Source: Nageia nagi
Taxonomy: Eukaryota > Pinophyta
Assembly (NCBI GenBank): GCA_050084985.1
Contig: JBITNC010000001.1
Coordinates: 31,496,001-31,560,000 of the forward strand
Direction: 5' to 3'
DNA: 64,000 nucleotides
The notes beneath the pieces were generated by a model. It was not told the origin of the DNA. It did no database searches and saw only the letters and a list, made by a program, of their open reading frames with translations. Below are positions 8,346 through 19,799 of the stretch, piece by piece. A program made the translations under genes and the position numbers. Within the stretch, counting starts at the first letter, position 1. Every line of letters starts with the position of its first letter.

Positions 8346-9475
8346 GGGGCTCATTATATCCTTCCTCTTTATAAAATAGGAAGCCTTGTAGTTAAAGTTT
8401 AATGCATGCCATTAGAGCCTAATGCTACAAATTTTTGGTAGGTATTTGAATCCAATGAGCATTTTATGAATTTCCTATTAGATGAGATAGTAGCTCACAC
8501 TTTTGGTATTCAATAATTACTTGACTTCTTTTAAGAGTTAGATGTGATCCAACTTAGGAACAATGTCATTCCAAAAGGTTTGCTCTCTTTTGAAAAATAA
8601 TTTGATTTAGAAGATGTTCAAAAAGCCAAGCCTTTGGCCACATAGAAAGAGAGTCATGTTGAGATGGAAGTAAAACTTAGAAAGTATATAAAGGTAGGAT
8701 CTGAGTGTTCTGATGAAGAGAAGAGAATCATGCTTTAAATTTATCATCAATTCTTAAAAGCAATTACTTATATTTATAATGATCTGAAGACATATGAACA
8801 AAATGTTATCCAACACACCATTAAGCTTGAACTAGATGATAAAGAATACAAGCAAAATAAATACTAATCAACCCAAAAATAGAAGCCATAAAGTATAAAT
8901 TGATCAAATTGCTTGACTCAAAAATTATTTACCCTATTAAGCATTCTTCTTGGGTCGCAAATCTAGTTCCAGTTAGAAAGAAAAGTGGGGAGACCAGATT
9001 ATGTTTTGATTTCAAAAATCTAAATCAAGTATCTCTCAAAGATAATTATCCTCTCCCACCAATGGAATAGATATTGCATATAGTAGCCAAATCTTTCTAT
9101 TTTTCAATAATTGATGGCTACTTAGGATTCAACTAGATATAGGTAAAAAGTGAAGATCAATACAAAACTACATTCACAACAAAGTGAGGGACATTTGATT
9201 TTTAGAGAATACCATTTGGTCTTTATAATGCAAGAGCTACTTTACAAAGAGATATGGATCATGCATTTGATGATTTCATAAAAAAGATCATCCTAGACTA
9301 TTTGGATGATATCACAATATTTTCAAAGAGTAGATAAGATCACTTGGAACATCTTAAACTAATATTAGATAAATGTATCACATTTGGGATCTCAACCAAT
9401 CCCAAAAAGTCTATTTTCATGGTTAATCAAGGAACTGTTACTTGGGCATATTATCTAAAATAAAGGATTGGAAAT
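8346..9475 (+). pseudogene. Element A: Ty3 reverse transcriptase, broken
   Basis: The linker includes a FW-VFESNEHFMNFLL segment and IQHTIKLELDD, typical of the aRNH-first group. RT motifs follow: SSWVANLVPVRKKSGETRL near 8945-9000, FDFKNLNQVSLKDNYPLP near 9005-9060, the RIPFGLYNARATLQRDMD block near 9205-9250, and the catalytic YLDDITIFSK near 9298-9328. The catalytic YLDD is intact. Several stops (near 9067, 9133, 9187 and 9334) and frameshifts inactivate it. Reverse transcriptase copies the element RNA into DNA. Confidence 0.8.
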
Positions 9476-10230
9476 TGATCTATATAGAGTAAAAGCTATT
9501 AAAGCATTACCACTTCCTTTCAACAAGAAAGCTCTGTAATAATTCCTTGGTCAAATCAATTTTGATAGAAAATTCATTAATAATTTTTCAAGAATTGTAT
9601 CTTCAATCACTATAATGTTACAAATATGTTGTATTTTCTTGGTCAGATGAAGCAAAGCTAGCCTTCTAAGAGATCAAAAAGGTCATAACAAAAGCTCATG
9701 TTCTAAAACATATTGATATGTCAAAAGATTTCATTATGTATGCATATAGAGCATAAAAAAGCATTGTTGTAATTCTAGTACAAAAAGATGATAAGAAACA
9801 AGAACATATGATTGCCTTTCATAGTCAAACACTACATCAACACTAGAAAAGGTATTCATTTATTGAAAAGAAAATATTTTTCATAATGAAAGGGCTTTAA
9901 AAATATTAGCATTATGTATCCCACAACAAGATCTTTGTATTTGCTATCCATCTAGATGTAAGAAATTATGTTATACAAGGAGACTTGGGCAAAGAAAAGG
10001 CTAGTTGGATTACTAAAATAATAGAATATGATATAGAAATTAAACCAACTAAGCTTATCAAAGATCTAGCTCTATATGAAAATATAGTAAAAGCTTTACA
10101 CATGATTTTTATCTTAAAATATGAGAAACAACTCAATAAAAAAAGTGAATGGATTAAGCAAATCATTTTTTATTTTCAAACTAGTAAATTTCCTAAATAT
10201 CTAAATAGGTTTTAGAGAAGGAGATTTAGG
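9476..10230 (+). pseudogene. Element A: RT-linked RNase H region, broken
   Basis: Remnants of the RT connection and the ordinary Ty3 RNase H are visible: KAHVLKHIDMSKDFIMYAY, VVILVQKDDKKQEHMIAF and RYSFIEKKIFFIMKGL, then IKPTKLIKDLALYENI. The first catalytic Asp appears changed (IMYAY where a YTDAS-like motif is expected). This is a second RNase H besides the one at 7971-8345. Confidence 0.6.
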
Positions 10231-11410
10231 CTATAAGATTTAAATTTTATGGTGTTAGATGATCATATTTATAAGAAAAATTAATCAAACCCTATTAAGA
10301 TGTGTAACTATGATGAAGCTTGGAGAATATTATATGAATTTCATTATGGATTCTCTGGAAGACATTATAGTGGACCAACTACAACAACAATAATATTACA
10401 AGTTGAGTACTATTGGTCTACCACATTTTAGGATTCATTCAAGATTATCTGAGAGTGAGAAAAATGTAGAGATATGTGGGAAAAAGGAGACAATCTACCA
10501 TGCCTCTTAAGCCTATAGTGGTTGGGAAACCTTTTCAACAATGGGGTATGCACTTCATTGTTGTTATAAATCCAAATTTCTCAATAATCCATAAGTTTAT
10601 ATTGATTGTAATAGATTATTTTACTACATGGACAGAAGTTATGCCATGTAAGAATGCAAATCAAGAGGCAATGATAGAAATGATCAAGAGAATAATCACT
10701 CACTTCAATATCCCATAAATAATTATCTTAGATAATGGTTCTACATTCATTGGAGGTTATCTATCAAAATTTATTACTAAGTATGGAATCTACTAGCTAT
10801 TCTCTTTGAATTATTACCCACAAGGTAATGAGTTAATTACATCAACTAACAAGAACCTAATCTAGATCATCAAAACAATAATTGAAGGAAATCCTAAACA
10901 ATGGCATACATAGTTGGACTTTGCATTATGGGAAGATAGGATCAATGTTAAATCAACTATCAAGACATCCCCATATGCATTAATTAGTCTATGAAAAAAT
11001 ACCTATATTACCAATTCATCTAGAGCTACCCACATTAAAAGTTCTATAAGAAATCATCTACTATGAACTTGAACCATTACAAACTAGGTTCAATTAGCTC
11101 CTCAAATTGGAAGAGGATCAGAACAAAGCATATGAATCTTTTAGCATTGCTAATATATAGTCAAGAAGTGGTTTGACAAGAAAAAGTCTTCTTGGGTGAA
11201 GTTTGAAAAGGGAGATATTTTCCTCAAATGGGATGATGAAAGAGAAAATCCTAAAAAATATCAAAAGTTTGACTCCATATGTATCGAGACTTATATCATC
11301 ATTGAAGTAATGCAAAATAATGCATTCATATTATAGGATATCACCAAATCCTAGGAACTACCTATCCCAATTAATAAGATCTATTTGAAACACTACTAGG
11401 TGATAGGATG
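10231..11410 (+). pseudogene. Element A: Ty3 integrase, broken
   Basis: The core reads KPFQQWGMHFIVV, where the first catalytic Asp would be expected in WG-D-F and is His here. Then come FILIVIDYFTTWTEVMP, IILDNGSTFIGGY (second Asp present) and a GNELITSTNKNLI segment holding the Glu. The C-terminal part includes WVKFEKGDIF and ends PIPINKIYLKHY near 11395, as in many plant Ty3 integrases. Multiple stops break it. I see no chromodomain, which fits the Tat group. Confidence 0.75.
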
Positions 11411-12320
11411 ATTTCATAACATCCACTAAGAACTGTGTAGTGTATATAGTTTATTCTATTAAAAGAAAAACTTATAAATTTCTATATAGGTGCATTCTTT
11501 AAGAAGCTAAGTGGTCATTAATCTAAACATTAACTAGGCATGGTGCATATTTAACACTTAATGCACTAGTGGATATCAGTCTAAAGCATAACATTTAATG
11601 AAAGAATCTCATTAAATCTTCTAATTGCCATGCCTTACCTCCATTTAATTCAGCACACTCCAAATTAATTCATTCCATCCTATTATCTATGAACCCATAT
11701 AATTCTCAAACCTCAATATTCTCTAGCATTAAGTACCATTAACAAATATCCATCACCAACCTTGTACAAGTAAAATACATCCCTTACCTTCCTATTTGAC
11801 ACTTAGCCATTTTAGAGAATGAGTTTCCTGAGCAACCTAAGCCTAGAGTTTACAAAGCATTAAGTAAGGAATAATAGAGTTGTAGAGGCTTACAAAGTGC
11901 AGTTTTCAAGTTCTAAATACAACCCTAAGGTTCTAAGAAAATTGCAAACACCATGATAACATCTAAACCATCAACTCTAGCTAACTCTAATCAGGTAGAT
12001 GTTAACCTAATTTCCATCCAAAATAAATACCTTAAGAATGCTTCTAGAGTGAATTGGACTAAAATGGGTGTTATAAATCACATTAATACATGAAGGGTTG
12101 ATCTCAAATGAATCTTGCTATAACATATGAAACCTAAGGTTGCAAGTAAAGGGAAGTAACTAGAGTACTCTAAGAGATATGTCATGATAAACTAGGGCCT
12201 AGCTTATTATGTGCCCTATGAATCATTCACTTACCCTAAGCTATTGTAATTGATGGTACATAAGCATATCCAATAGCGTTATGAGATAGTGGCCTTTAAA
12301 TATCAATAAAAAAGTATTTT
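11411..12320. other. Noncoding stretch between integrase and extra 3' ORF, element A
   Basis: I see no gene, RNA or repeat of note. It probably separates pol from the additional 3' coding region of element A. Confidence 0.4.
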
Positions 12321-12325
12321 TTAAG

Positions 12326-15300
12326 TTGAAAGTAGAATTGATATTGGACTACTCCCCTAAGTCCATTTTTCAAGCATTTATCATCCCAACTAACTTGACA
12401 TTTCATGTGAAGAAACAAATTGACTTAAAAATAGAAAGAGGTGATTTTTATAGGAATGATAATGAAATACTAAATTGGATAGATGAAAGGTACCAAGGAA
12501 GTACTACAACAAAGCTCTAGTTGAGCTATAAAATTATCTTGTTTGAGAAGGTGCATGATAGAAAAGTGTTGCAAGCATTTTCATTCATCCTAGAAAAGAA
12601 GACCCAAATTGAAGTAGACAAAGCCATCAACTTATAATATTATAAAAGAACACATCTACTATGCATTCCCCAATTTCATCTCAAATGAGATAAGAAAATG
12701 TCTTTATAAAATTGAAAAATCAAATTTTAGGCATTCTTCTTATCTTTAGTGGCTCCTAATCCATCAAAATCTAAAAATGTTGGTGGAAGTAGGCTTGTAA
12801 ATGCATCCTACTACCCTAAGCATTAGACTAGCCCCAATTGATTTGAGAGTCCCAATATTGACCAAATTGCATGGGTCATATTATGATTTCATGGATAAAT
12901 TCTATGCATAAATGGTGCAAATTATGATTGAGAAGCCTCCTAGGCTATTGCACCAGAGCATCATATGGGAGTTGTAAGAAGGAAATAAAATCGATGAATG
13001 GTGTTTTCTTAAAGACCACACCATAATTATTAGGTATGGATTTTTTAAAAATCCCCTTTTCTTGGCTAAGTATTTAACTACCCAATTGTATTCTATAGAT
13101 ATGGGTAGACAAATGTGTGCTATAGAGACTAAGTATTACTTTAGGTGTAGTTTTAATTTCATTATAGATATATCAACTACTACTAAAAATTTCACTTTAT
13201 GAGAATTAGGGTGTAAAAAAAGCATAGTCAATTTTATTATATAGAATCTTAAACTAGATATGGTAGAAGCACCTTAGATGTATGATCCTTCAAGGGAAAT
13301 GAAAAAAATGATAAGTTCAATCAAGAAGCACCCAACCTTTACTCATGAGCATAGACCTCATGTAGAATATTTTATGAATCAAACTAAGTAAGAAGTTGAA
13401 GCATCCCTAAAATGGGGAAATTTGGACCTCTTACCAAGACTTAGATGGCCCTTGAAGGGATCAAAATATATAAGAATTGGGAAAATAGACAACAAAATTT
13501 TGCCTTAAAATAGGAGATACTCACCCAGTTGACATATTTGAGTTGGGTACCCAATAAAATTCATTATTTCACAAAGTTTATATTTGAACATACCAAAAAA
13601 ATTCATTTTATTACAAATCAATTATTTGGTAAATTTAGATATGATAATTACTAGGAGTTAGAGTTTTCTAAATACCCCTTACCAAAATTAGGTAAACCTC
13701 TTCCTCTAAATTTTAAAGGAAAATCAATCATAGGGATAAGAGGAATAGATACTAGAGAACCATTTGGATCAAAATAACTAGTAAAGAGTAAGAAATAAGA
13801 TCCATTAGAGATATTCATTGCTTCATGAAAATCCCCCCTAAATAAAGAAGAATTCAAACACTAGCATAAAAATAATAAGACCAAAAAAAAAGAGTAAAAT
13901 CTAGCAAAGAAACCCTACACTTCATACCCTAGGCACAAAGGACTTCACCTCCATCTTTGAAACCTAGTGGAGAAATGTTGGAGGCTATCACAAAGGAAAT
14001 AGAAATGTTTGATGTAGAGGACATACAAGAGCTATAGGGTACAAATTTTGTTTCCTTCAAGGAATTTCTAGAAAAGGAGGAGAGGGAGATTCAACAAAGT
14101 AGAGGTAATGTTCATGGAATAGGTGGTCCCACAATAGCTACACCTAGAGGTAGAGCGAGGGATGATGATGATGATGATGAATATAAAAATAAGAAATACT
14201 ATAACCCAATGAATAAGGTAATTAAAGAAGGAAATATTATGGAATAAGTGAAACAAAAGCTGAAATTTGCAATCTTAATCCCTCCCAATATCCCAAAGTT
14301 GGGGCAATAGACCATGGCATCTACATCAATTGTAAATACTCCCTAAGATTCATTAATTCCTATAGACTTGCAAGAGGAGATTAGGAGCATTTTTTCTTCA
14401 TAAATAATAGAGCCCATTGATTGGGCAACTTTTATTAATAAGAATCCTATGCTCCCTAAGCAATAGTGAAGAATTTTGAGTAAGGTTACAGAAATGGGGG
14501 ATATTAAAATTACACAAATGTATTTCAAAGAAGGATAACTAGACACTACTTCCATGATTATTATTGATGTAAATATGCAAAGTGCATTAGTAGCAAATTA
14601 GTCCAAATTTATTGTAAATACTTCCTTGGTAGCTGGTAAAAGTCTCTAGGTCATGGAGGCTAAGATAGATATATTGAATAATAATATATACCAATATAAT
14701 AAATAATGCTCCCTTAAAGATAAGATGGTTATCAAGTTTTAGAATCAAAAAGAATTGCTTGGAAAACTTGACAAGTAAAAATCAAAGTTTGAAAAGAGCC
14801 TAGGAGAAAAGAAAGTTGAGTTAGATGATGAAAATAAATTAATACAAAATCTCAAATCTCAAGCTGTAGTCATAGATGGCCAAAAGGCCAAACAAGTTGA
14901 AGCAAAATTACAAAAGATAATAGTAGCTAACAAAGTGCTTACAGATGATAACAAAAAGTTGTTACTAATTATAAAAAGCTTTAGAAAATCCCTAATGGAA
15001 CAAATTGGAGAAACATTGGTAGGTTTTTTCTAGTTATAATTATTAAAAAATCAAACTAAATAAGCTATTTAGTAGTATAATACTCAAATTGCTCTTCATA
15101 AGCTAACTCTTGATGTATGAAGATTGGTACTTGAAAGAATGCCAAGTTGGTTGAGAGCCCTTATAGAAAGAGATATAGTTGCAATTACTCCCAAGCCTAG
15201 GCAAATATTTTTGAGGAGAACCTTGGATATATGTGAGCTCTAGAATTTGGTGTTAAATATAGATATCAATAAACATTAGCTCAACATAGAGCTTGGGTTC

Positions 15301-15720
15301 ATCAATAAATTTTTTCATTATTTAGTTGAATTGAAAGCTCTGAAATTATGGGAGGAGCAAGATGTATAGGGTAGTGCTATAATATTGGTGGCCAATACCA
15401 TTTAATTTTTGGAACAATCATTTTTTAAAAAGTAGATCTCGTATTTACAATGAATAAATGACCTCACTCATGAGGTAATTGCAAGATTCTTGCATGTTGG
15501 GAGACTAGAGAATGTGCTAACATGGTTTAGAGTAGACACTATAAAAATACAAGCTTTACCTCTTTTTTCACAAGTTATTTATTAGGATCTAAAAGAGTTA
15601 AATAAAAAGATTCAATCCTTACTATCAACAAAGTTGGTTCCACCACCAAATACTTCTACAAAGGCTTCATCTGAACATACAACTGGGAGCACCAACTAAA
15701 GGGTTCTATTCTCCAATAGG
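12326..15720 (+). pseudogene. Element A: long extra 3' ORF region with coiled coil, broken
   Basis: Coding-like frames continue downstream of integrase on the same strand for about 3.4 kb. The first open piece (12326-12520, 64 codons) reads YSPKSIFQAFIIPTNLTF and KKQIDLKIERGDFYRN. A middle part (about 13300-13470) reads HPTFTHEHRPHVEYF and KWGNLDLLPRLRWPLKG. A GAT microsatellite (14161-14180) encodes an Asp run. From 14640 to 15020 a lysine- and glutamate-rich segment (KSLGEKKVELDDENKL, QAKQVEAKLQKI-like) has heptad spacing typical of a coiled coil. Stops there again fall where Gln fits. I do not recognise a family. It could be an extra ORF of the element, positioned like Athila env-like ORFs, or a captured gene. 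Confidence 0.5.
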
Positions 15721-16073
15721 TGGAGACACCATGAACTACTAGAAGATTGTATTATTTTAGAATTACACTCTACGTATGGGGTAATACTCTAGCATTCTTC
15801 TTTCATTTCTTTACATAAATCCTTCCTAACTCCTATTTCTACTTTCCCTTTCACATGTATTTAGCCCTTTATCAATATTATGTCAATTCTAAAAGAGTTT
15901 TGGGTGTTATCAATATCTGGGTATTATTTATATATGTGTTAGCCTTAGGTATTTTGGTCCAAAAGGTTTAGTTACTATCTAGCAAGTGTTATGGTAATCT
16001 TGGGAAATATATGTATAGAATAATCATTATTCATGAAGTTTTATCTAAGTCATGATAGGGGATAAATGTACCA
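15721..16073 (+). other. Element A 3' untranslated region and presumed polypurine tract
   Basis: No gene is seen. The purine-rich TAGGGGATAAA at about 16056-16066 sits just before the inferred LTR start and is the best polypurine candidate. Unlike those of L and M, it is not perfect. Confidence 0.35.
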
Positions 16074-17020
16074 TATTTGGGAAGTATTCTAAAGGGAAGT
16101 AAGTGTATTTACAAACTCTAGGAGTTGTAAATATAAATTTTGGGAGTTCTTGTAAATACAAGTTTGGATCATATCCATATCACTAGCGAGTAATATAATA
16201 GAGCCCACTATTTTTCAAAAGGAAGTCTTAGTTGAGTACCAAAGATTAATGAGAGATATCGCAAGGAGATGAAATAGAACCTACCAATTTTCAATAATGA
16301 CATGAATATTTTTGTAGAAAACCAATAGGTCCTAGGATAAGTAATGATGGGTGATGTTTCATGATGAGAATCAATAGAACTCATTGACTTTGAGTGATGA
16401 TGTCATAACCTTTGGCTAAAATTAGCATCCTTAGCATAAGTAATGGTAGGAAGTACTACATATAATGGGCATTATTCATAGCTTATGGGAGATAATACAT
16501 GAAGATAATCTAATAAAACCTACCAATTTTGAATGATGATGTCACACCTTTTGCCCAAAATCCCTAAGTACTAAGGGCCTATCAAAGAATTGATAAAGCC
16601 CACTAAGGAGAAATAGAGTTGTTAGACTAAAAGAGGAATAATGGTCAGGAAGTAACACTCGAGTCCACTTAATCCTAAGTGTTTGACTCCTAAGGCTCTA
16701 GTAATGTGTCAACTATGACTCATTTCCACATGATAGTAGCATTTTCTTCTTGGACTTCAATGATATACTATTCATGTCTCCCATTATTCCATGCAACTAT
16801 AAATACAATGTTGATCATTAATGGTTGCAAAGAAGTAGATAATTATTGATAGAGTAAAATGACATATTGTACCAATTGAGTTACATACAAGTTCATCCTC
16901 AATTAGTTACAAAATAAGGAGAAAGTAGTCAATGACAAATTAGGAAGATTGCAGCTCAATTAGTATAATAGCTCAAAAATTTCAAATTCCTTGACTATGA
17001 TGCTAATTGCTATGTTACAA
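16074..17020 (+). repeat. Element A 3' LTR, truncated at its right end
   Basis: The identification rests on similarity to the reverse complement of B's 5' LTR. Shared landmarks are ACACTCGAGTCCACTT at about 16654-16669, opposite AAGTGGACTCGAGTGTT at about 22331-22347, TGCAAAGAAGTAGATA near 16827, and repeated ATGATGTCA blocks. The left boundary is inferred from TTTGGGAAGTATTC aligned with B's TTGGGAGTATTG. The match stops near 17020, where fragment C begins. Confidence 0.6.
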
Positions 17021-17420
17021 TGCTACAAATATGAAAAGGTAAATATTGCAAAAATGAAATGAATATCAATCTGAAATAGAAAATGATAATTATCTAGTGG
17101 AAATAATAGAGTATACATTGATAAATAGAACATGAAATTGCAATAATAAGCATATAAGGATAGGATTTTACTTAATAGTAATAGAATCATAGACTACTTC
17201 AAGGGGGCTACCTCCTTACAACTCCAAAAGTGAAAAATAATTTTCAAGATGCATTTCTCCACACACTTCTATCCATTTATAATAAATAACCCTAACCCTA
17301 ATAGTAATGCAAAATTGGGCCCTACCCTTACAATCACAATATTATGATTTATAATATAGGTCGATAATTTAATATAATAATAATACTAACACTAAAATGT
17401 TAGGATGTGGGATCCTAACA
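17021..17420 (-). repeat. 3' LTR of chromovirus fragment C
   Basis: On the minus strand it begins TGTTAGGATCC, preceded by a polypurine tract. It contains CTTCAAGGGGGCTACCTCC, a relative of the L LTR repeat. The far end is uncertain: TGTTACAA at 17013 and TGCTAC at 17021 are both possible. Confidence 0.6.
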
Positions 17421-17435
17421 TGCCACCCCTCTTAG
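17421..17435 (-). other. Polypurine tract of fragment C
   Basis: The minus strand reads CCTAAGAGGGGTGGCA immediately before the LTR start TGTTAGG. Confidence 0.75.
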
Positions 17436-18245
17436 GATGAAGCTTTGTCCTCAAAGCTTTAAGTGTGGAAACTGTTACTGTAGTTGATGAAGTATTTCCC
17501 ATGTTACATCTTTTGGTACCATACTTTACCATTGCATAAGGACTTTTGTGATGGAGTGATTAGGAAGATACTATGAACATTAATATAGAACTACATTATG
17601 TATAACTACCATTGATCCATCCTCTACCAACTCAGGTAATTATATCTAAACTCAAACCTTCAATCCAACCACTTTCTTGAGACAAGAGACATGAAACACT
17701 AGGTGAATCTTGGAAGAAGCAAGAAGCTTTAGTTTGTATGTAACTGGGCCAATGCACTGTAGCACCTTGTAAGGATCATAAAACTTTGAGGACAATTTTT
17801 GAGGGCCTTTTATTTTTAAGAATTTATGGTGATAAGGTTATAGCCTCAAAAAGACCATGTCATCTACCTGGAAATCCCTTTCCACATGTTGTTGATCAAC
17901 CTATTATTTCATACAGTGTTGGGCTATCTAAAGGTTATCCTTGAGCAAATGAATAATATCATCCTGAGTAACTAAAGCTAATTCAAGTGCCTAAATTTTA
18001 CTGGTAACTACAACATATGAGGTGACTATTGGTGGATTTTAACCATACATTGCTTCATAGGGGGTCATCTTACTAGTAGAATGATAAGATGTATTATACC
18101 ACCACTCAGCCAAGGGAAGCCATTGTATCCACTGCATAGGTTATGCTAAAGCAAAATAACATAAATATGTTTATAAATATTTATTAACAATTTTAGTCTA
18201 ACCATCAATTTGCAGGTAATATGTTGAGCTCATGTTTAGTTTGAT
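17436..18245 (-). pseudogene. Chromovirus fragment C: integrase C-terminus and chromodomain
   Basis: Read on the minus strand, the frame starts within the integrase core (STYYLQIDG, then a TKIVNK segment where the catalytic Glu is expected, so Glu to Lys). It continues through WLPLAEWWYNTSYH and MTPYEAMYG. The SH3-like/GPY region reads [15 protein letters not shown] and [15 protein letters not shown] chromodomain remnant (VLMQW, SMVPKDVTWEI) ends just before the polypurine tract. Several stops interrupt it, mostly where Gln is expected. The 5' part is absent: at about 18245 the sequence switches to copia D. Confidence 0.75.
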
Positions 18246-18256
18246 ACCTTGTTATG

Positions 18257-19218
18257 AAAGTGCATGTACTAATGATTTGTGGATAAAATCAATGCAAGAG
18301 GAAATGGACTCCATCAAGAAAAATGATACTTGGGAGCTAGTTTAGCTTCCACAAGGAAAGAAGGTAGTAGGCTCCAAGTGGGTCTACAAGACAAAGTATA
18401 ATGCAAATGGCACTATTCAAAAACAAAAAGCAAGACTAGTGGAAAAAGGTTTCACTCAAAAGTATGGCATTGATTATGAGGAGACTTTTGCACCCGTTGC
18501 AAGGCAAGAGACAATTAGATTGGTTCTATCCTTGGCTGCCCAAAAAGGATGGAGAGTGCATCACCTTGATGTGAAGAGTGCATTCTTGAATGGATACATA
18601 TAAGAAGAGGTATATGTACAACAACCTCAAGGATTTGAGATCAAAGGCAAAGAGGACATGGTCTACAAATTGAAGAAGGCCTTGTATGGCCTCAAACAAG
18701 CTCCTAGAGCTTGGTACTCAAGGATTGATGGATACTTTCATCAATATGGTCTTGTGAAATGCAAGAGTGAGCCTACTCTCTATTATTTTAAAACATGTAA
18801 TGATATTATGATTGTATGCTTGTATGTAGATGATTTAATTTACATGGGAAGCAATGATAGGATGAATGAAGAGTTTAAAGAGTCTATGATGAAAGAGTTT
18901 GATATGAAAGACCTAGGTCTCATGCATTATTTCCTAGGTATGGAAGTGTATCAAAATGATAGTGAAATTTTTATTTGTCAAACCAAATATGCCAAAGATA
19001 TGTTGTCCAAATATGGCATGGAAAATTGTAAACCAGTTCCTACTCCAATTGCTCATGGGGAGTTATTGAGTAAGGAAGATGGTAGTGAAAGGGTAGATGT
19101 CACCAAATATAGGAGTATGGTTGGGAGTCTTATGTTTCTCACTAATACTCGTCCAGATATTGCATGTGCTATTTCTTTTGTTTCTAGGTACATGAGTGAA
19201 CCTACGAGACTCACATGA
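18257..19218 (+). pseudogene. Copia D reverse transcriptase (two stops; frameshift at end)
   Basis: The frame opens with YESACTNDLWIKSMQEEMDS, followed by GSKWVYKTKYNANG, YEETFAPVARQETIRL and HHLDVKSAFLNGYI. The block YGLKQAPRAWY lies at codons 10-20 of the long open stretch from ATG 18658. The catalytic YVDD is at codons 56-59 of that stretch and is intact. It ends with a NTRPDIACAISFVSRYM segment. Two stops interrupt the frame, TAG near 18343 and TAA at 18601-18603, both at expected Gln positions. A frameshift near 19212 separates RT from RNase H. Apart from these lesions it is the best preserved copia pol in the window. Confidence 0.85.
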
Positions 19219-19799
19219 AGGCTACCAAGAGGATCATGAGGTACATCAAAGGCACCATTGGTTTTGGCATCCATTACTACAAAGAAAGCAAGGTGAAACT
19301 TGTTGGCTATAGTGATTCAGATTGGGGAAGCAATATTGATGATAGAAAGTCTACTTCCAGAAATTGCTTCAACATTGGATCAGGACTAATCACATGGAGT
19401 TCTAAGAAGCAAATAACTATTGCACTATCTTCTACAGAGGTAGAATACATTACAATCACAAGTGCAAGCACCCAAGCATTGTGGTTGAGAAAGATTCTTG
19501 AAGAACTTAGTGAGCAACAAAGAGATGCTACTAAGTTGTTTTGTGATAATGCTAGTGCAATTCAACTTGTAAACAATCCTGTACATCACAGCAGGTCCAA
19601 ACATTTTGATATGAAATACCATTTCATTAGAGATATGGTGGAGAAGAAGATTGTTGATTTGGAACACATCAACACTAAGGAGAATATAGCAGATTTATTT
19701 ACCAAAGGAGTAAACAAAACTCAATTTATGATACTAAGAGACTTGCTAGTTAGTCCCCTCAGCATCAAGGGGGAGCATGTTGGAGTTTTGACTCCATAA
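19215..19799 (+). pseudogene. Copia D RNase H
   Basis: A 194-codon open stretch carries the copia-type RNase H. Catalytic residues are visible: Asp36 in YSDSDW, Glu75 in LSSTE and Asp111 in FCDNASA, with the downstream KHFDMKYHFIRD motif. It ends DLFTKGVNKTQF-type, just ahead of the polypurine tract. The frame itself is undamaged, but it was part of the pol polyprotein and is cut off from RT by a frameshift, so it is not an independent gene. Confidence 0.85.
19766..19777 (+). other. Polypurine tract of copia D
   Basis: AAGGGGGAGCA lies directly before the LTR start TGTTGGAG at 19778. Confidence 0.85.

Noticed and set aside
14161-14180. GAT/ATG microsatellite as a regulatory element
   Set aside because: It lies in a decayed coding region and simply encodes an Asp run.
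17287-17300. CCCTAACCCTAA resembling telomere repeat
   Set aside because: Only two copies, inside an LTR; most plant telomeres use CCCTAAA. Chance.
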